Source of the DNA: Tagaea sp. CACIAM 22H2
GTDB lineage: Bacteria > Pseudomonadota > Alphaproteobacteria > CACIAM-22H2
Reading direction: 5' to 3'
Assembly: GCA_014444615.1 (NCBI GenBank)
Contig: PVXE01000011.1
Span: forward strand, 17,786 to 81,785
Length of the DNA stretch: 64,000 nucleotides
Position numbers and translations under genes: made by a program. Shown piece by piece: positions 37,272-44,461 of this stretch; the first letter of the stretch is position 1; every line of letters begins with the position of its first letter. The notes beneath the pieces were generated by a model. That model searched no databases, had not been told where the DNA came from, and saw only the letters and a list, made by a program, of their open reading frames with translations.

Positions 37272-39848
37272 ATGCGCGACCCGCGTTCGAGTTCACCGAC
37301 CCCGATACCCGGCCTTTCCGGCCGGTTGACCCTGGCGCGTTTGGCGCTGTTGTGGGAACGCGCCGTGCCCGCCTTGTGGCCGGCCGCGACGGTCGCCAGC
37401 GCCTTCATCCTGGCCGTGTTGTTCGATCTTCTGCCGCGCCTGCATGTGGCGCTGCATTGGAGCGCCTTGGCCGCTTTCGCCGCCGCGTTCCTGGCGGCGG
37501 TCTGGTACGCGCGCAAGGCGCTGCTGCTGCCGGACGCGCAAGCGGGCCAGCGGCGGCTTGAGACCGCCAGCGGTTTCGCCCATCGCCCGCTGCAGGCGCT
37601 GGGCGACAAGCCCGCCGGCACGCCCGATTCCGCGCAAGCCAAATTGTGGGAGGCGCATCGCCGCCGTTTGCTGGCGGCCCTCGCCAAAGTGCGCGTCGGC
37701 TGGCCCAAGCCCGGCATGCCGGCGCGCGATCCGCTGGCCTTGCGCGTCGGTTTGATTCTGCTGCTTGTCGTCGGCGTGGGCGTGGGCGGCGATCGCGCGG
37801 GTGCGCGTTTGGCGCGGGCCTTGTCACCGGGCGTGGATACGCCCGCGATTCCGCCCGGCGCGTTGGATTTGTGGATCACGCCGCCCGCCTATACCGGTTT
37901 GCCGCCGGTCATCCCGCGCCACGACACCACGGAAATCGCCGTGCCCGTCGGCAGCCAGTTGATCGCGCAAGTCAGCGGCGGCCCCGTGACGCCGCGGTTG
38001 ACGATCGATGCGCGCCAAGCGCCGTTCGCCCCGGTCGAAACCTCGGCCACCGCCGCCAACGGCCAGCGCCTGCAAAGCTGGCGCGCTGGCGCGGAACTCG
38101 TCGATGGGCAATCGCTGGCGATCGATCAGGGCAACGCGTCGCTGGGCTCTTGGAAGCTGCGCTTGATCCCCGACGCGGCGCCCAGCGTCGAATACCCGCA
38201 AGCGCCGCAGCGCACGCGCCGTGCGGCGTTGAAGCTCGATTATCTCGCCAAGGACGATTACGGCATCGCGGGCGTGGTCGCGGAAATCCGCCGCCCGAAT
38301 GTCGAAGGGCCGGGCGCGCCGATCGATTTGAACCTGCCGCTGCCGGGGCCGCGCTTGAAGGAAGCGACGGCGTCGAGCTTCCACGATCTTTCCGCCCATC
38401 CTTGGGCCGGGCTGCCGGTGAAGCTGACGTTGCGCGCGACCGATGTCGCGGGCCAAACGGGCGTTTCGGAAACCATCGACCTTGTGATGCCCGAACGCAG
38501 CTTCGAGCATCCGGTCGCGCGCGCCATCGTCGAACAGCGCAAGCTGCTGGTGGCCGACATGTCGCGCCGCGCGTTGATCGCGCGCGCCATCGCCGCCATC
38601 GGCGCCAACACGCCGCAGTATTCCGACGATACGGTCGTGTTCCTGGGCTTGCGCACCGCCGCCCAGCGTTTGATCTCCAAAGACGCGACACCGGCGGTCG
38701 TCGACGAAATGCAGAACCTGCTGTGGGACGTCGCCTTGCGCATCGAGGACGGGCGCTTGTCGTCGGCCGAACGCGAGTTGCGCGCGATCCAGCAGCGTTT
38801 GCAGGATGCGCTCGCCAACAACGCGCCCGACGCCGAAATCGAAAAACTGATGCAGGAATTGCAGCAGGCGATCGACCGCTATCTGCAGGCGATGATCGAA
38901 AACGCGATGCGCAATCCCGAACAGGCGCAGCGCCGCGATCCGAACGCCGATCGCAGCCAGCGTTTGGAGCGTCAGGATCTGCAACGATTGCTGGACCAGG
39001 CCCGCCAATTGGCGCGCACGGGTGCCCGCGACGCGGCGCGCGATCTGCTGTCGCGCTTGCAAGAGATGCTGGAGAATCTGCGCACGATGCAGGCCCAGCG
39101 CGGCGACAATCAGCAGGGCCAGCAAGGCCAGCCCGGCGACCAGGGCGCCCAGGAAATGATGCGCAGCCTGCAGGAGCTGATGCAGCGCCAGCAGCAGCTG
39201 ACCGATCGCACCTTCCGCCGCTCGCAGCAGAACCGCCCCGGTCAATTCCGCCCCGGCCAGCAAGGCCAGCAAGGCCAACAGGGGCAGCGCGGCCAGCAGG
39301 GGCAGCAAGGACAACAGGGCCAGCAAGGCGAAGGCGACGGTGAAGGCGACGCGGGCGAACAGGACGCGCTGCGCGGGGCGCTGGGCGACATGATGCGCCA
39401 ATTCGGCGAGATGATGGGGCAGGTTCCGGAAGGCTTCGGCCAAGCCGAAGGCTCGATGCGCGATTCGGGCGATCAACTGCGCCGCGGCCAGCCGGGCCGC
39501 GCGCTGCGCCCGCAGATGGAAGCGCTGGATCAGCTGCGCGCCGGTGCGCGCGAAGCGATGCGCCAGATGATGGAGCGCTTCGGCCAGCAGCAGGGTCAAG
39601 GCCAGGGCGAAGGCCAAGGCGAAGACGCGTTCGGCGACCAGCAAGCCAGCGAACGCGACCCGGCCGGCCGCGACATCGACGGCAATAACGGCACGATGAC
39701 CGACGCGTTCCAGCGCATACCGGGGTTGGGCGAAGGACAGATCATGCGGTCGCAGGAAATCCTGGACGAGCTGATCCGCCGCCTGGGCGAACGCGCCCGC
39801 CCCGAAGGCGAGCGCGAATATCTGGAACGCCTGCTGCGCCGGTTCTAG
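37272..39848 (+). CDS. TIGR02302 / DUF4175 family membrane protein with Gln/Gly-rich repeat region
   Basis: The 858-residue protein has three N-terminal membrane helices (about 35-55, 65-80 and 155-172), a large periplasmic part (DLWITPPAYTGLPPVI near 200), a helical coiled region at 430-620 with many Gln and Arg, and a low-complexity segment (about 600-690) of GQQ repeats. The final 100 residues, with an EILDELIRRLGERARPEGE-like helix, are well conserved. This matches the alphaproteobacterial TIGR02302 family near lysA; its role is unknown but envelope-linked. Start ATG 37272; GTG 37266 is possible. It ends in a CTAG stop overlap. Confidence 0.85.
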   Translation: MRDPRSSSPTPIPGLSGRLTLARLALLWERAVPALWPAATVASAFILAVLFDLLPRLHVALHWSALAAFAAAFLAAVWYARKALLLPDAQAGQRRLETASGFAHRPLQALGDKPAGTPDSAQAKLWEAHRRRLLAALAKVRVGWPKPGMPARDPLALRVGLILLLVVGVGVGGDRAGARLARALSPGVDTPAIPPGALDLWITPPAYTGLPPVIPRHDTTEIAVPVGSQLIAQVSGGPVTPRLTIDARQAPFAPVETSATAANGQRLQSWRAGAELVDGQSLAIDQGNASLGSWKLRLIPDAAPSVEYPQAPQRTRRAALKLDYLAKDDYGIAGVVAEIRRPNVEGPGAPIDLNLPLPGPRLKEATASSFHDLSAHPWAGLPVKLTLRATDVAGQTGVSETIDLVMPERSFEHPVARAIVEQRKLLVADMSRRALIARAIAAIGANTPQYSDDTVVFLGLRTAAQRLISKDATPAVVDEMQNLLWDVALRIEDGRLSSAERELRAIQQRLQDALANNAPDAEIEKLMQELQQAIDRYLQAMIENAMRNPEQAQRRDPNADRSQRLERQDLQRLLDQARQLARTGARDAARDLLSRLQEMLENLRTMQAQRGDNQQGQQGQPGDQGAQEMMRSLQELMQRQQQLTDRTFRRSQQNRPGQFRPGQQGQQGQQGQRGQQGQQGQQGQQGEGDGEGDAGEQDALRGALGDMMRQFGEMMGQVPEGFGQAEGSMRDSGDQLRRGQPGRALRPQMEALDQLRAGAREAMRQMMERFGQQQGQGQGEGQGEDAFGDQQASERDPAGRDIDGNNGTMTDAFQRIPGLGEGQIMRSQEILDELIRRLGERARPEGEREYLERLLRRF
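39254..39335 (+). repeat. Short tandem repeats encoding GQQ units
   Basis: About nine degenerate 9-bp units such as GGCCAGCAA and GGGCAGCAA follow each other inside the TIGR02302 gene. They could change length by slippage without a frameshift, since each unit is three codons. Confidence 0.7.
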
Positions 39849-40810
39849 AAAAGGCCGGTCAGCCAGGCCGGCAACGCCAAGCCCGAACCAGGGCGGTCGT
39901 GCAGCGTGATAACCAGGTTTTGCGCGGCCGCCGGCGGGTTCTCGAACACGACCGTGAATGCGGTTTCCTCGCCCGACTCCAGGTGCTGGGCATCGAGCGT
40001 CAGATCGCGGTCGGCGACCGACACACCCTTCTCGTCGATCAGCGACACACGCAGGATCGGCACGGCTTGCGCCGACGCCGATGCGTTGCGCAGCTTGCCG
40101 CTGACTTCCATCGTCGGCGTGCCGGCCGACGAGCCGCGCACCGGCGGCTGAACGGTGACGCTAAGCCCCGCGCCGGGGGCCGGCACGTCCAAGCGGAAAG
40201 CTTGGAACACCGCGCGCGATTGCGGGAAAGCCGCGACGACATCGGCGCGCATCTGAACCGCAAGGCCCAAGCCGACGATCGTGACCAGCAGCAGGATCCA
40301 GCCGATCGCCGCGGCGATCGAACGCTTGGGCGCTTCCGGCGGCTTGGGGCGCGGGCCCCGGCGGCGCGGCATGTCGTCGGCGGGCTCGACCGTCTCGGCG
40401 ACCGTTTCGGCGAGCGCCTCCAGCGAGGGCGCTTCCTCGACCGGCGGGGCCAAATCGGGTTCGGGCGCAGGGCTCGCCGCGGGCGGCGGCGGGGGTGGCG
40501 GCGCCATGCGCGGCGGCGGCGGCGCGAAGGCGGCCGTCGCGGCGGGGGCCATCTCCTCCTGCGCGATGTCCAGCAAACCGCGACCGGCCGAACGCGCGGG
40601 GGCGGCGGGCGGCATCGCGGCGCCCGGCTCGTCCTTCTTCAGGCGCTTTTCGGTGCGCGGAAAGCGGTGATTGACCTCGAGAATCGCCTGGCGCGGCTTT
40701 TGGACCCAGCTATGGCCGCAATTGCCGCAACGCACATAGCGGCCGCCGGCCCCTAACGCGTCTTCGGGCACGCGGAATCGCGACGAACATTCGGGGCAGG
40801 CGACGATCAT
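39845..40810 (-). CDS. MJ0042-type zinc-ribbon, DUF3426-like membrane protein
   Basis: This 321-residue protein opens with a zinc ribbon, CPECSSRFRVP then RCGNCGHSW (four Cys), followed by a Pro/Ala-rich disordered linker (residues 75-160), one membrane helix (about 170-192), and a C-terminal immunoglobulin-like DUF3426 domain facing the periplasm. It commonly lies next to ftsE in alphaproteobacteria. The role is unknown. The stop shares CTAG with the convergent TIGR02302 gene. Confidence 0.85.
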   Translation of the reverse strand: MIVACPECSSRFRVPEDALGAGGRYVRCGNCGHSWVQKPRQAILEVNHRFPRTEKRLKKDEPGAAMPPAAPARSAGRGLLDIAQEEMAPAATAAFAPPPPRMAPPPPPPPAASPAPEPDLAPPVEEAPSLEALAETVAETVEPADDMPRRRGPRPKPPEAPKRSIAAAIGWILLLVTIVGLGLAVQMRADVVAAFPQSRAVFQAFRLDVPAPGAGLSVTVQPPVRGSSAGTPTMEVSGKLRNASASAQAVPILRVSLIDEKGVSVADRDLTLDAQHLESGEETAFTVVFENPPAAAQNLVITLHDRPGSGLALPAWLTGLF

Positions 40811-40864
40811 GAGGGACGTGCCGAAAGCGACTCCCAAGGGCGGAAACGCGAGAAACCCGAGACG

Positions 40865-40894
40865 TTTATAGGGGGCCTGGGGCGGACCCGGCAA
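40865..40894 (-). promoter_or_regulatory. Promoter of the zinc-ribbon gene
   Basis: On the minus strand TTGCCG (40894-40889) and TATAAA (40870-40865) are 18 bp apart, with a start about 50 nt before the ATG. The -35 lies inside a perfect palindrome. Confidence 0.45.
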
Positions 40895-40904
40895 GCTTGC
40901 CGGG
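40887..40904. promoter_or_regulatory. 18-bp perfect palindrome between zinc-ribbon gene and ftsE
   Basis: CCCGGCAAGCTTGCCGGG is a complete inverted repeat with no spacer. It overlaps the -35 of the leftward promoter and is 81 bp before ftsE, so it could be an operator for both genes or a short RNA hairpin. Confidence 0.5.
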
Positions 40905-40984
40905 AGCAAGCGCCGCGTGCCAGGATTCGGACGTTCTCCGAGGTGCGGCCGTCCGTGCCGAATTCCGGAAGGGTGCGGGACGGT

Positions 40985-41656
40985 ATGGTGAGCTTCGAAC
41001 GCGTCGGTTTGCGCTATGGGCTGGGGCCCGAAATCCTGCGCGATATCAGCTTTTCGTTGGCCCCCGGCAGCCTGCATTTCCTGACGGGTGCCTCGGGTGC
41101 GGGCAAATCCTCGCTGCTGTCGCTGCTCTATCTGGCCCGTAAACCTTCCCGGGGCACCGTCAAGCTGTTCGGCGAGGATGTGACCGCCATCGCGCGCCGC
41201 GACCTGCCGCCCCTGCGCCGCCAAATCGGCGTGGTGTTCCAGGATTTCCGGTTGCTCGACCATTTGCCGGTGATCGACAACGTCGCCTTGCCCTTGCGTG
41301 TGCAGGGCATCGCCGATTCGCAAGTGCGCGAACACGCGGCCGAGCTGCTCGCCTGGGTGGGCCTGGGCGATCACCTGAACGCGCTGCCGCCCACGCTGTC
41401 GGGCGGGCAGAAGCAGCGCGTGGCGATCGCGCGCGCGGTGATCGGCCGGCCCCGCCTGCTGATCGCGGACGAGCCCACCGGCAACGTTGACGACCGTATT
41501 GCGGTGCGCCTGATGCGGCTGTTCGACGAGTTGAACCGCCTGGGCACCACCATCGTCATCGCCACCCACAACATGCAGCTTGTCCAGGAATCGCGGCATC
41601 CGGAGCTGCGCTTGGACGGCGGCGCCCTCTATCAAACGCGCAAAGGTGCCGCGTGA
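40985..41656 (+). CDS. ftsE: Cell division ATP-binding protein FtsE
   Basis: This 223-residue ABC ATPase has Walker A GASGAGKSS (35-43), VFQDFRLLDHLPVIDNV (the FtsE-specific Q-loop region), signature LSGGQKQRVAIARA and Walker B LLIADEPTGNVD. With FtsX it controls peptidoglycan hydrolases at the septum. Start ATG 40985 begins MVSFERVGLRY, the usual FtsE N-terminus. The stop overlaps the ftsX start. Confidence 0.93.
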   Translation: MVSFERVGLRYGLGPEILRDISFSLAPGSLHFLTGASGAGKSSLLSLLYLARKPSRGTVKLFGEDVTAIARRDLPPLRRQIGVVFQDFRLLDHLPVIDNVALPLRVQGIADSQVREHAAELLAWVGLGDHLNALPPTLSGGQKQRVAIARAVIGRPRLLIADEPTGNVDDRIAVRLMRLFDELNRLGTTIVIATHNMQLVQESRHPELRLDGGALYQTRKGAA

Positions 41657-42546
41657 AGGGCCCCGGCGCGGAACTGAAAGGGTCGGAACTCGGGCTCGAG
41701 CGCGATCGCGAGCGGCGCTGGATCGCGGGCGTGATCGGCACGCTGTCGCTGCTCGCCGCGCTCGCCTTGGGCCTCGCCCTTGCGCTGTCCTCGGCCGGAT
41801 CGAAATGGCGCGCCGATTTCGAAGGCATCGCGACGATCGAGATTCCGGCGACACCCGACCCCGCGCGCCAAGCGCAACAGCTGCGCGACGTGCTCGATAT
41901 TCTGCGCCTCGATCCCGCGATCGAAACCGCGCAAGCCTTGCCGCGCGAACGCGCCGAAGCGCTGCTGGCGCCCTGGCTCGGCGCCGAGAACGTGCGCGCC
42001 CTGCCCTTGCCCACTTTGGTCGATGCGCGGCTGAAAAAGGGCGTCGTCTTCGACGCGGGCGCGCTGGAATCGACGATCAAAACCGCCGCACCCGGCGCGC
42101 AAGTCGACGACCATGCGCGCTGGCTGGGCGGGTTCCTGGCCGTGGCGCGCGCGGCCGGAATCGTCGCCGTGGTCGTCGTGATCGCAGTCGGTATCGCCGC
42201 GGCCGGCGCGGTCGGCTTCGCGACGCGCGCGGGGCTGGCGATGCATCGCGAGGCGGTCGATATCCTGCATCTGGTGGGTGCGGAGGATCGTTACATCGCC
42301 CGCCAATTCGCGCGGGCGGCGCTGCGCTTGGCTTTCGTCGGTTCGGCCATCGGCACCGGTGCCGGGGCCGGCGTATTGGCCGGCGCCTATATGCTTGCAA
42401 CCGCGACCGGCGCCCTTGCCTTCCCGCTGCCCACGCTTGATCCGCTGGGCTGGACGATTTTGGCCGCCGTACCGCTGGCAGCAACTTTGGTCGCGGCGAT
42501 TTCCGCCTACGCGACCGTGATGCGGGCTTTGGCGCGGATCGTGTAG
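41653..42546 (+). CDS. ftsX: Cell division protein FtsX
   Basis: This 297-residue membrane protein, GTG start overlapping ftsE (GTGA), has one helix near 25-50, an extracytoplasmic loop of about 100 residues (with IEIPATPDPARQAQQLRDVL), then three helices near 160-185, 225-245 and 265-290. The FtsX core AMHREAVDILHLVGAEDRYIARQF lies between helices 2 and 3. The protein relays ATP use by FtsE to cell-wall hydrolases outside; the M23 peptidase at 17.9 kb could be one such hydrolase, as an inference only. Confidence 0.88.
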   Translation: MKGPGAELKGSELGLERDRERRWIAGVIGTLSLLAALALGLALALSSAGSKWRADFEGIATIEIPATPDPARQAQQLRDVLDILRLDPAIETAQALPRERAEALLAPWLGAENVRALPLPTLVDARLKKGVVFDAGALESTIKTAAPGAQVDDHARWLGGFLAVARAAGIVAVVVVIAVGIAAAGAVGFATRAGLAMHREAVDILHLVGAEDRYIARQFARAALRLAFVGSAIGTGAGAGVLAGAYMLATATGALAFPLPTLDPLGWTILAAVPLAATLVAAISAYATVMRALARIV

Positions 42547-42557
42547 AAAAGGCACAG

Positions 42558-43100
42558 ATGAAACTCGTGCTGCTCGATCGCGACGGCGTGCTGAACGAAG
42601 ACCGCCCGGATTACGTCAAGAATCCGGGCGAGCTCGTCATGCTGCCGGGGGCCGCCAAGGCCGTCGCGCGGTTGAACGCCGCCGGTTTCAAGGTCGCGAT
42701 CTGCACCAACCAAGCCGGCATCGCGAAGGGCATTTTCGACGAAGCGATGCTCGCGCGCATCCATGCCAAATTGCGCGACGAACTGGCGCGCGAGGGGGCT
42801 TCGCTCGACGCGATCTTCCATTGTCCGGACGCGCATGCCTCGCCAAGGCGCAAGCCCGAACCCGGCATGCTGCTGGAGGCGATCCGCCAATTCCGCGCAA
42901 GCGCCGCCGAGACGCCCTTCGTCGGCGACAATCTGCGCGATCTGCAAGCGGCGGCCAAAGCGGGCTGCCCGCGCCATCTGGTGCGCACGGGCCACGGCGC
43001 CAAAATCCAGGCGGCAGGAATTCCGGCCGATGTTCTGCCCGTGCGCGTGCACGAAAACCTCGCCGCCGCCGTCGATGTTCTGCTGGGGACGCCGCCATGA
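42558..43100 (+). CDS. gmhB: HAD-IIIA phosphatase, GmhB-like (D,D-heptose 1,7-bisphosphate phosphatase)
   Basis: This 180-residue HAD enzyme has the catalytic DRDGVLNED (nucleophile Asp and acid Asp), CTNQAGIAKG (motif II Thr) and RKPEPGM plus FVGDN (motifs III and IV). These match GmhB of lipopolysaccharide heptose synthesis. The usual zinc loop with four Cys/His is reduced to FHCPDAHASPRRK, where the second CxC pair is missing, so zinc is probably absent. It is followed by envelope genes in ATGA/GTGA overlaps. A histidinol-phosphatase-like role is possible but less likely in this setting. Confidence 0.8.
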   Translation: MKLVLLDRDGVLNEDRPDYVKNPGELVMLPGAAKAVARLNAAGFKVAICTNQAGIAKGIFDEAMLARIHAKLRDELAREGASLDAIFHCPDAHASPRRKPEPGMLLEAIRQFRASAAETPFVGDNLRDLQAAAKAGCPRHLVRTGHGAKIQAAGIPADVLPVRVHENLAAAVDVLLGTPP

Positions 43101-43735
43101 GACGCGGGCGCGGCGGACCCTTCGCCTGGATCTTCCTGCTGCTGGTGACGGGCGCACTCGCCTATGCCGGCGGGTTCGTCTGGTTCGCGCAGACGATCGA
43201 GCGCGCGCCCGGCCTGGACGCCGGCGACGCGACCGACGCGATCGTGGTGCTGACCGGCGGCCCGTTGCGCTTGCGCGAAGGCCTGCATCTGCTCGCGGCC
43301 GGCCGCGGGAAGAAATTGCTCGTCTCCGGCGTCTATCGCGGCGTCGAAGTGCAGGAATTGCTGCGCATCACGCGCCAATCGCCGCAGGAGGTCGAATGCT
43401 GCGTCGAGCTCGGCTACGCCGCCGATTCGACATTGGGCAACGCGCGCGAGACCGCCGCGTGGATGGAGCGCGAAGGCTTCGCGTCCTTGCGGCTCGTCAC
43501 CGCGAATTATCATATGCGCCGTTCGCTGCTGGAATTCCGGCGCGCGATGCCCGACGCGGCGATCGTCGCGCATCCCGTCTTTCCCGACGGGTTCCGCATC
43601 GACGCGTGGTGGCGCTGGCCCGGCACCTTCGCGCTGGTGCAGGGCGAGTACCATAAATATCTGGGCGCGTTGATCCGGCCCTATCTGCCGATCCCGGCGC
43701 CCGAAACCGACCTCGCCCCCGGTGAAATCCCGTGA
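43097..43735 (+). CDS. YdcF/ElyC-family (DUF218) membrane protein
   Basis: This 212-residue protein has one membrane helix at residues 9-30, then a DUF218 domain with DAIVVLTGGPLRLREGLHLL, KKLLVSGVYRG and TLGNARETAAWM, ending with TANYHMRRSLLEF, the family core. ElyC/SanA-type members affect envelope lipid-carrier or peptidoglycan supply. Start ATG 43097 overlaps the gmhB stop, and its stop overlaps plsC, so gmhB, this gene and plsC are translated as one unit. Confidence 0.85.
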   Translation: MRRGRGGPFAWIFLLLVTGALAYAGGFVWFAQTIERAPGLDAGDATDAIVVLTGGPLRLREGLHLLAAGRGKKLLVSGVYRGVEVQELLRITRQSPQEVECCVELGYAADSTLGNARETAAWMEREGFASLRLVTANYHMRRSLLEFRRAMPDAAIVAHPVFPDGFRIDAWWRWPGTFALVQGEYHKYLGALIRPYLPIPAPETDLAPGEIP

Positions 43736-44461
43736 TCGCCTATACGCGCTCTCTGCTTTTCAATATCTGGTTTTTCGGCATCACGATCCTGTCGCTGATC
43801 GGCTCGCTGCCGCTGTTCCTGCTGCCGCGCGTTTGCGTCAATCGCCTGGCGCGCGGCTGGGCGTGGCTCGTGTGCCTGGGCTTGCGCGTGTTCCTTGGCG
43901 TGACGATCGAATTGCGCGGCCAGGTCGAATTGCTGCGCCAACCCGGCCTGATCGCGTCCAAACATCAATCGGCGTGGGACACGCTCTATTTCTATCTCGT
44001 CTGTCCCGACCCGACTTACGTGATGAAAAAGGAGCTGATGCGCATTCCCATCTACGGATGGCTCGCGCGCAAGCAGAAGATGATCCCGGTCGACCGCAAG
44101 GGCGGCGGGAAAGCGTTGAAGCGCATGATCGACGCGGCGACGCGCGCCATCGCCGACGGACGGCAGATCGTCATTTTCCCGCAAGGCACACAGCGTGAAG
44201 CCGGGCGCGCCGACATCCGACTATCCCTATCAGCCGGGTACGGCCGGGCTCTACGCCAAACTCAACGTGCCTTGCACGCTGGTCGCGCTGAATTCGGGTC
44301 AGGTTTGGGGAAGGCGCAGCTTCCTCAAACATCCCGGCACGATCCGCGTCGAAGTTTTGGGCGCGATCGCCCCCGGCATGCCGCGCGCCGCCTTCATGCG
44401 CGAGATCGAAACGCGCATTGAAGCCGCCAGCGCAAAGCTGGAAGCCGAGGGCCGCAAATGA
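43732..44461 (+). pseudogene. plsC: 1-acyl-sn-glycerol-3-phosphate acyltransferase (PlsC family), frameshifted
   Basis: The first frame (GTG 43732) encodes a normal PlsC-family start: membrane helix 7-32, KHQSAWD (H78-x4-D83) and IVIFPQGTQRE. At about 44200 the frame breaks. Reading one base later gives PGAPTSDYPYQPGTAGLYAK and VALNSGQVWGRRSF, the expected remaining conserved blocks, ending at TGA 44459-44461 where the next gene starts in ATGA overlap. Removing one G at about 44200 restores a 242-residue enzyme. As written, the frame continues as unrelated residues to 44421. Either a sequencing error or a recent mutation explains it; the preserved downstream frame favours an error or very recent loss. 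Confidence 0.85.

Noticed and set aside
43732..44421. Treating the plsC first frame as a complete shorter gene
   Set aside because: The C-terminal residues after about 44200 do not fit the family, while the adjacent frame continues all expected motifs up to the coupled next gene.
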